Positions 55,771 through 64,000 of a stretch of 64,000 nucleotides of DNA are shown here, piece by piece. The notes under the pieces were generated by a model. The model did no database searches. It saw only the letters and a list, made by a program, of their open reading frames with translations, and was not told the origin of the DNA. Each line of letters starts with the position of its first letter. Positions within the stretch are counted from its first letter, which is position 1. The stretch is taken from NCBI GenBank assembly GCA_013423325.1, contig BLJB01000141.1, positions 113,414 through 177,413 of the forward strand. Direction: 5' to 3'. Source of the DNA: Usnea hakonensis. Its lineage: Eukaryota; Ascomycota; Lecanoromycetes; Lecanorales; Parmeliaceae. Both the position numbers and the translations under genes were made by a program.

Positions 55771-58700
55771 ACCATGCAGATGCAGACGCGGGCTGGTCAC
55801 TATCTCCATACAATTATCAGCGTACACTTTCCAGAATGTCACTTTCAACTTCAAAGCAACATCAGTATTACCTCCCGGCCTATCCAATCTCTTGCCATTT
55901 AAGCCTGTGTTTTCTGGCTGCATGGCCGGCAAGCCTTACGTCCGCAGCCCAGACACTCAAAGATGAACCAGTGACCAGTAGAATTACAGAAGGAGCAATT
56001 CCATTGTAGTAGATTAGTCTCAGACTTGATGCTCTTCCACGAAGTATGCTCGCAGTTGGGCATCGTGAAGGCAGAGGGCTGGTGTCCACAGCAAGACTGA
56101 AGATTGCTTCTTAGTAGACGAGCATTACCTGACGACGGGATTGAGGGAGACCCACAGCTTCAGGATCGGATCCAGTCGGATTACGGGAGGCTTGTCGGGA
56201 AGCTCTGGGTGAACTTTGAGACTTTGAGCGATGAGACGAGGCTGGTGTGTTCTTGACTTGGATAACAGCCAAAGGGCTGGATGCTGTCCCTTTACAGTCT
56301 GGTGTAGTCACTTATATTGTGATGCCCCGAGAAGACTCTCAGGAGCAATGAAATGGGAACGGAGCGTAAAGGAGGGTATAGCTTGATCAAAAAGTAAGGG
56401 AAGATACCGCCAAATTGTCCAGTATAGCCACCGAAGAAGACAAAGAAAACCTGACTGATGCTCAAGAGTGGTGAGCTTCCGGCTATGTATCACTGGCGCT
56501 CTGTACTTTTAAGTATTCGGGAATCGGGCCAAGTGAGTACCGGAGCTGCGCATTCACTACCTAGTCATCGAAGCTCAGGGCGTCTCGCTTCAACGGGGGC
56601 AGATTTAAGGATCAAGCCAAAGTAACTGTTGCATTGCAAGGCTGAAGCGAGGGATGGTTTCACATGCATACTGCCACTGCGGCATTCAATAGAAGGTCCC
56701 TAGAAGTGATGACTTTAGCTCTCGTCTTTTCCTCGTTTTCCATGTTCCGCTTATCATTAGAGCTTCGGGGAGCAGGAACCGTCTCCAGACTATCCTTCAG
56801 CCACCAATAGTAAGCCGTTGTAGTCAACGGTATCAACGTCCGCGCCCATCCAACGAAAGTCTGGCGGGCACCAATCAAGGAAGGTTCGGGATACAGAAAA
56901 GGTCAAACCTTGAATGTGATACTGTTCTCAGATGCCTCTTCTCGCACTTGGTGGTTCTTTTAGCAACTTTGTAGGGTTCAGGGGTGTTGAATGATATGAT
57001 TCTTGTCATCAGTACCAGTGTGATTGGTAAAGTCTCAGATGCTTGGCATTGAGAATTCTCCAGAAGGAGTAGTGCTTCGCTTCGTTTACAATAGCGCTAT
57101 CTTGATACTGCTTCGGCACTTGCGAAAAGGCGCTACTGCAAGCCAAGGCCCAAAAGGCAATCACGAGCATGTGGTGAACGTGCTAAAAGCCCACCTCAAG
57201 ACGCTTACAATATTGGGCTGTCGTAGAACAGTAGTTCCTCAAACCACGCTGGGCAGGGATCTTGCCTTTCCGGCAGATGTTTATAGTCTGGAGATTCGCA
57301 TGCCTTGCCTTGGTCCACGTCTGTCGTTCCATGTCAAATAGGCGGCCGATGAACAAACCGCATCTCAAAGACGACTTTGGCATTATAAAAGGCATTGATA
57401 GGGTCGTCAGGAAGCGGTTTTCATCCATGCCCATTGCGCCGGGACAAAGCATAGTGAGGAGCGGGGAAGGTCTGAAAGGATTATGGATTCGGCCCCGAGC
57501 ATGGGTACAATTGCTAGGTGATGTGGAGACCGCATGTTGCTAGAATGTTTGTTTGGGATCGGAGATCGTTCAGTCCTGGCTCGCGTGTCTGGGACGTCAG
57601 GCGACCCAGGGAATTGAACCATTCAAAGGTCTCTCTGATCCGGCCCTGATTTGATCTGTCCTGTCTTATATTTTGCGTCCCAAAGCAGTCGACTGAAATT
57701 TCAACTAGATCGATCATGGCATCTATTACCGACTGATGAGACGAGGCTGGGAAATATCTCGAGAGGCAGACGTGACGAGAGATTATGAGTGGCCATGGAG
57801 AGCACACCGCCAGAGCTGCCGAGCCATCGGCAGATACACATATCAGGCCTGTCAGGAATTGCTTGGGCATATGACCGATTCCTTGTCCCCAAATTACGGA
57901 ATCGATGTGGATTGGTTACCAGCCGAGCAGTTCATTGCGCGAACATGTTCCCGGGGGAGAGAAACCTCGTGCAACGGGGCAAGCTGTCCACCATAGTCCT
58001 ATCATCTTTCAGGGTTCAAGAAACGACTTTATAGGATGAGTTCGGACTGGGTTGTCCGGATGATCCGATAGCATGGTTCACCAGGTGCTGTGATGGCCCG
58101 AGCTGGGACCATGACGCTCTTCTGGCCCTTTCTTCCACATTTGGGATCTCGAACTGGTTAGGAGGCTGTTGCGCCTCGTATTCTGTGTGGCTTGGTGATG
58201 TGTTTTGATGCGTTGGCAGAATGAAAGCGGCAACATCGGTGGAGATCTTGACTGTAGCTCCAGCATGGGGTGATGGATATGCTGCTACTAATCCCTTGTG
58301 TGCCAGAGTCAAAAGGGTGTGTAAGAAAGGGCCAGAGGAGAGGAAAGCAGAGTTGGAAAGTACCTTGAAGCATAAAGGACGTTGTTTCCTTAAGGCAATG
58401 TAGGTAGGTCCCTTACATTGAAGTCGCCTGCCAAGAACGTGCGTGCGACCAATGTGGAAGGAACCCCTGGAAGTCGGCCTCCATTTCGTCCGCGCGGTAA
58501 AGGCAAGTAAGACGGAGTCGATATAAATTGAGAAGAGAGAAGGAGAAGCAGGATTGAGTCTTGATTGCTGTGCTGACTACGAGGAAAATGACATGTCGTT
58601 GAGACCAACACGGCCCCGTCCAGTCAAGGCTCCAAAATGCCTGCAATATCCCAGCATGATCATCTCAGTTATTCATGCTTGGACTCCGGGTCCAACGTCT

Positions 58701-60273
58701 GATCTTCGGCGCGTCTTTTCAATATATTGTAGCTCATAGCGAGCGAAATAAGTGACAACAGCCTCGTGACGGACGTGCCAGCATTGTTTGCACTTTGCTC
58801 TAACAATTTGACACTACTGATATATGCAAGCTCGCTCTTCTCGCCTGCATATTAATAGTCTACTCTAGGATTATCATCTTTATCGATAAATGCGTGCATA
58901 TGTGCGCGAGGCTGCCGCCGCTCTTCCCGCGCAGCTATTAAACCAATACCAATGCCTTCATTCCTCTACAAGTCAGGCTTCGCAGTCAAAGTCTTGGCCA
59001 GCCTTTGGCAGCAGGAAAGAAGGGTGAAATGAAAACATGTCAGTCAGTAGCCGTCCTTTCGCAAGCTTAAGCCTGAAAATTTTTAAAAAAGCAAGCTAAC
59101 TGTGACATGTCATTTTCATATGCACGCAGACCGATTTGGCAGCCGTTCAGCTCTTATACCCGGACCAACAACTAAACCCCAGCTATGCACCCGAGATTTG
59201 ACCCCTGCCACAGCCTGCACGTGCTTCGTCCGCCCCCGGCTTGTGGCAACTTGGAGTCTCTCCTTTATCTAAGGTAAGGTAAGGTATTGACTTGGACCCG
59301 AGCATTCGGGCCAACAAAGCGCGGGCGGAGAGGAGCCACTCTAAGCGCCTATCCCGGAGCCAACGAGGGTTGGGCGCCTCGCTCATACCGCTTCTGCGCT
59401 CCACTGTTCCTGATCCATATGCCTCATCTAACCTCAAGTACTATAAATGCCGATAAGGTTTTCTTAGTCGCTCTAAACTCATGCATATTGTCGGCAGACT
59501 TCCATTTGCAGGACTTTCGCCGCCCACATCCAGGCACTGATCATTTCATCTCCGTCATAGTCAGAAATGATTCAACTGCTTAGGATGTAGGAAGACAAAG
59601 CTGCCAATCTCGCCTAGGTAGGATACATATAAAACCCCCCCCAACCGCTCAAAAACGACTCCTTTCCAGATATGCATTTACACAACGACAGGCATACATT
59701 GCAACCTCAAAGAGCACAACATGACACTCGAAGCCCTTCCGGAACTTCTCATAAGCGATGCAAGAACTATTAAACACGGAGGTCGGTATAAAAAGTCCTG
59801 AATAGCGGTAGTTATGCCATAGCCCGCAACAGCCCCAGCATCTTAGGGACTCTACAGGGGGGGCAGTGTGACCCCGAGAGTGGTCGGCTCTAACAGCATT
59901 CCTGGTATCCAGGACATCCGGTGTCGTCCCCCATACACGCTTTGCAACATCCAAACAACAGAATCCTACAAGACTCCCAAAGTAATCATCACCCCGAATC
60001 GGAAAGAAAAACCCTTTCCCCAACCCCCCAAAACCCACCCAAAAAAAAACACCAACAAAACCCCAACACCATCAGTAAGTACCCCCTTCTCCTTCCCAAA
60101 AAACGCAGTACTCGGGGAACCAATACTCCACCACGCCCAAACACCACAGAATATTCATTGCAGACACCACCTTCAAGACTACGAACACACCGCCCTTCTA
60201 CGAGGTGCACGGAAATGATAAGCTAGGGGGGGTGGGGTGCAAGGGAAGAGAGAGGGAGAGAGGGGGAGAGAGA

Positions 60274-60290
60274 GGGGGGGGGGGGGGGNN

Positions 60291-60349
<59 letters not shown>
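60274..60349. repeat. Poly-G run with two undetermined bases
   Basis: About 74 G residues are broken only by NN at 60289-60290. The true length is unknown. It directly follows a GA-rich tract and is a likely assembly weak point. Confidence 0.95.
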
Positions 60350-60350
<1 letters not shown>

Positions 60351-60575
60351 GAGAGATGGAGGTCATGGCTTAGTCAACGTATCGCGAGCTGTAGCTAAGT
60401 ACATAATCAACAAGGTTATGCCGGCTCTTCATGCTACGATACCCTAATGCGGAACGAGAGAAAAAAAAAAGAAAGAAAGACACCCCGCCTCCATTCCCGC
60501 AAGCATTCCATCCTCTCTCCTCCGCGCCGATTCAAACTTCCCTCTTCCCACAACACAACACAACACACCACACGC

Positions 60576-63367
60576 TCAAGTATAAATACTCTCAGTATAA
60601 GCATTAACCTGCATCCCCTTCTCCGCCATCTCCGCATCCTTCAAGAAATCCAACGGCATCCAGACCAAATGGCCCCTAATCTGGTCCAATTTCTGCCGGA
60701 CCTCCTGCACCGGCATGAAGGGATCGTGGAGATGGCCTTGCTTGAACTTGTCGTGTTTGGGGAGGAAGGATTCGTAGTCGGCGAAGGTTTTGACTGTTGG
60801 GGGGGAGGAAGGGGGGTTAGGAAGGTTCGTTGAGAGGGGGGAGAGAGAGAGTGGGGGGGGGGGGGAGGAGGGCGAATGGAAGAAAGCGACTTACTGTTAT
60901 CATCCGGATCGGCGCGGAAGAGATGTCTGAACAAATCCGTATTCCTCGTCGCGTTACCAGTCCACATGTCCCAGACTTTGTCGCTCAGCGGATCGGCTAC
61001 GAATTCGTACTCGGGGCCTTCCATTATGTCGTTCGGGCACACATCTGGCGGTTGAGCATTTGGATCTTCTGAGGCGTCGAGCTTCTGGGCTGGGAGGAGG
61101 CCGAGATGCTCACGCCACACTAGACGACGAAGGGTCGCTGCGTGATATCCTGCTTTATAGGGCTGGCCATCCATGGTGCTGTCGATGAATTTCTGATCTT
61201 CCATGACGATGGACAGTTCGCTATCGTGGATGCCGAGTTGGGACTGCAGACCTCAGCTGAAGCAATACTGAGAAACATGAGGGCGAACTTACTCTGTCGT
61301 TGATATTCGAGCTTCCACATATTGCGATCCGGTCATCCACGATCAATAGTTTCCCGTGAATATATAGCTCTTCCTGCACAAAGTTCTCCTTTTCGCTTTC
61401 TGGATCGCCTTCCCACTCTTGCTCGGAAACTTTGCCACCATTAAGCATCGTTGTGCGCGCAATGGAATCCTGTTGCGTGGATGTCTTTTCTCCCAAACCA
61501 GCTTCTTCACGGGAGTCCTCGAATATTCGCTTCCGTTCCATATTCTTTTCCCTCTCCTGATCGCCACTATCATCGTGGCCGTCAAGCTTCAACTTGTCCC
61601 GCTTACGAGTATCGACGCTACTAGGAGCACCAGCACCCATGATCTCTTCTGCATTGGCGCGCTGGACTTCTTGATACTTGACGCCCGATTTTTCTTCTTG
61701 CTTTACCATGGCCGGTGTTCTGTTCAGGCGATCAAAAGCTCTAAGATTAAAGACGAATATGTGGTCTTTTGAATTGACGCCTTGTGCCTCTATCTGACTG
61801 CATATTGAATGTTCACCCCGGTGCAACGATTTGTACTGGTAGTCCATGATAGCTCGAGTGCCCGCAGCAGCATCATCTCTCAGGTCTCCTGCGAACCCCG
61901 GTATTGCTGGTATCATTATTATGACTCTGAATTTTCTCCCTTCTTTTCCAGCCCTCACGCATGCGTCCACAATGGCTCTTCCTATGGTATTGTGTATAGG
62001 TGCTTGTTCTTCGCCGGTTGCGGTAATGAAGAATTGGTTTTCTATGTAGACAAAATGCTGGGCGCTCCTGATAACTTCCGAATACGCATTCTGGATGCTG
62101 TGTTCCGTCAGTATTCCACTGCTCCAGTCACAACTACTTCGAACAACCTGGGCATGTATAGTTCCCGGATGATGGTGCGCCCACGGCTTGGTCTCAAGTG
62201 GTGTCATTGGATGCTTGACATAGTCCCCAACAGGAAATTTTGGGCGCTGAACAGCTATCAGATCCTCGTTCTCACCCTCTCGTCCCTGCATGACCAACCA
62301 GTCGTAGCCAGCGTCTCGCTTGTATTTGTCACGCTTGACGAAGTTCCATCGCAAAACAAAATGCTCTGCAATATCGTATACACAGTCGCCGATGACTCCC
62401 ATGGCTATATCGTGCCACGGCATACGCCCATATTCAGCCTTGCTCAGCTCGTTCGACTTCCAGTCCTCGACCGACTGGAAGTCCATGATGCGATTGTTGT
62501 TAAAATCCTGGCCCGGGAACACCTCGTTCTGGACGCCCGCGGGATGTACATCTGCCAGAGGATGCTGTCGGTCATCCCATCGCCCAAAGCATAAGTCTAG
62601 TCCGCCAATGAATGCCAAAGCGTAATCAATGACGATGAATTTTTCGTGATGAGCCCAGTAGAAGGTCATGTCCCCAGCATTCTCAAAGACGTTGTGATCG
62701 GGGTGCCTCATCACTGTGATGTTCCCATGGCCCTTAGTACCCGGCGGGCACAGAGCATGCAGAGCGTGCTTCGTGTGGGCGCTGTTGCACGAGACGGCTG
62801 CCGCGACTTCCTTGTACACAATGACGTAGATCTTGACCCCGGCTTCGGCCCTCCTCTTTAGCACCTGATCCAGCCTCCATTCCTGGTTGTAGTATGGCGG
62901 TCGGCGCAGGAAAAGCTCTGGACTCAACCACCAATCCTCAATGTAGATGACCTCCTTTGCTTTCTCCAGTGCCACTGACACAGCCCAGAAGTAGTCCCGT
63001 CCATCTACGTACCACTTGATATTGTTCCCTTCTCTTTCCGGAGCGAAAGATTCGAAACGGTGGCTCTCGGCAACGCGTGTGCGCTTGGCGTCAGTCTCTT
63101 GCTCGTGCTTCTCGTCGTGGCGATGGTTGGGATTGATGATATTTTTGAACTTGCCAACCTTGCTCTTAAAGTGATAGAAGCCTTTCTTCGCATCATAGAG
63201 GTGGGTATCTGAAAGGAGGGGACTGTCAATCGAATTGCGGGGTCTAAAGTGGGGGTATTCTCCAGCACACCTTTCATCTGGCTGCGGAGTTCGGGAAAGA
63301 GGTTGTGATCCTTTATTCTATCCTCGAGCGACTCCTTTTCCGTGCTGTCGGTTGTTGATGAAGACAT
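60576..63367 (-). CDS. Phospholipase D (HKD family), four exons
   Basis: The model is join(63367..63271, 63208..61293, 61243..60895, 60793..60576), 859 aa. Introns are 62, 49 and 101 nt and all phases close. Exon 1 ends RSQMK and joins to DTHLYDAKKGFYHFKSKVGK. Two HKD motifs are intact: HHEKFIVID near residues 219-227, and YIHGKLLIVDDRIAICGSSN near 650-670. Between them are IYIEDWW, GGLDLCFGRWD, MPWHDIAMGVIGD and FVYIENQFFI, the other conserved blocks of eukaryotic PLD1-type enzymes. The enzyme hydrolyses phosphatidylcholine to phosphatidic acid and choline through a phospho-histidine intermediate at membranes. There are no PX or PH domains, as in the shorter fungal PLDs; a charged linker of about 100 residues precedes the second HKD. 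Intron 3 contains a long C-run. The coding strand becomes G-rich in the last 15 codons. Confidence 0.95.
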
Positions 63368-64000
63368 GTTGGCAGCCTGGCTTTCCAACTACGAGAAAGA
63401 GGTGTGCAGAAGTGGGCGGAAGAAGATGTTGATTGTTGGAGAAGCATGATACGAGGGAACAAGGCATGCTTCCAAGGTCAAAGTCTTGTTTTTGTATGAT
63501 CTTGGCTACTTTGCTTGGCTATTTCTTGGCTACGACTTGGCGACGGGGATAATTATATCATGATTGATGCTTTCATGTCTTTAGAGTACTACAATCAATT
63601 TCTTGCTTGTTAAAGTCTTAATTCTACTCTACCTTAGCTTACCTACCGTACATATTACCTTACATATACTTTACTGGACCCTGGAAAAGATCAGCAGGAG
63701 CCGGGCCCTTTGCTACTTATGTTGTACCGTAGTGTGGAGTGAAAGCTAAGCTATTTTGAACGAGGTTCGCTGTACGTACCCCCTTTTCCCTCACTAGCTG
63801 CTAGCTGCCAGCATTCGAGAAGGATCACACTGGCATCAACATAAATTCAAAGGAGATGACTGTCTGAGATCAGTCACCAATATGTTGGATGGATTACTCT
63901 AGAGCGCTAAGAGATCAGTCACCTGATCCTCATCGCGTCCGATAACCGCCGAGGCCTTGGCAACAAATTTAAGCGAGTTTCTTCCCCCACAAAAAAACAC
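63368..64000. other. Phospholipase D promoter side, no gene seen
   Basis: This is AT-rich with repeated TACCTTAC-like wording at 63,630-63,670. No frame of note before the window ends. Confidence 0.5.

Larger units (their letters stand above)
53655..60575. other. Gene-poor stretch of about 7 kb
   Basis: I see no gene I can support. The first 2 kb is pyrimidine-rich, then purine-rich, with several simple repeats. At 56,280-56,880 two minus-strand frames look faintly protein-like: one contains VGWARTLIPLTTTAYYWWLK, and another contains FFGGYTGQFGGIFPYFLIK and ends at about 56285. They could be exons of a decayed membrane-protein gene, but no splice join worked. The remainder, 57-60 kb, has only short frames. 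Confidence 0.4.

Noticed and set aside
60205..60447. Poly-glycine frame
   Set aside because: It is produced entirely by the poly-G run with undetermined bases.
1..64000. CRISPR arrays, operons and ribosome binding sites
   Set aside because: This is fungal nuclear DNA with spliced genes; no spaced direct-repeat array was seen.

Overview
The window is nuclear DNA from a filamentous ascomycete (Pezizomycotina). The evidence is the many 42-110 nt introns with GTRHGT donors and CTRAY-type branch sites, and the gene families present: HET, NACHT-ankyrin, fungal rhodopsin, CYP and SAP-like. Exon joins below were built by hand from splice motifs, reading phase and family fit. Family names come from motif recognition, not from a database search.

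Left edge (1-5.2 kb): the 3' part of the pyruvate dehydrogenase E2 gene, a five-part spliced RraA-like gene that overlapping frames hide, and a small secreted cysteine protein. Accessory core (5.8-44 kb): a hAT-type MITE with a perfect 8-bp target duplication; a NACHT-ankyrin-double-ZZ receptor (NLR); a large polytopic membrane protein; a broken trypsin-like protein; a scrambled duplication carrying a HET fragment next to an intact HET-domain gene; an amidohydrolase; three paralogous STAND-like genes that all lack a recognisable P-loop; a fungal rhodopsin-type 7TM receptor; a flavin monooxygenase; a cytochrome P450; and a large AAA ATPase. Right side (44-64 kb): resident genes, namely a membrane-anchored sulfotransferase-like protein, a two-repeat hydrophilic protein, a PRPP synthetase with a large insertion, a mitochondrial carrier, a SAP-like membrane protein and a phospholipase D. 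A repeat-rich stretch of about 7 kb with few genes lies before the phospholipase.

The most interesting structure is at 34.1-43.9 kb. A degenerate STAND gene (minus) and an AAA ATPase gene (plus) form a divergent pair. The same pair follows in the same order and orientation, but decayed: a shorter STAND paralogue (minus), then an AAA C-terminal relic (plus). The first STAND gene carries a single in-frame TGA in an otherwise clean six-exon model. With the NLR, the HET gene and the lone STAND paralogue at 23.4 kb, the core reads as a fast-turning-over region of incompatibility or immunity-type genes. That function is inference.

A second pattern is compositional. In at least six genes (E2, RraA-like, the 12-14 kb membrane protein, rhodopsin, SAP-like and phospholipase D) the coding strand shifts from C-rich to G-rich towards the 3' end. 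The HET, NLR, AAA and STAND genes do not show this by eye.
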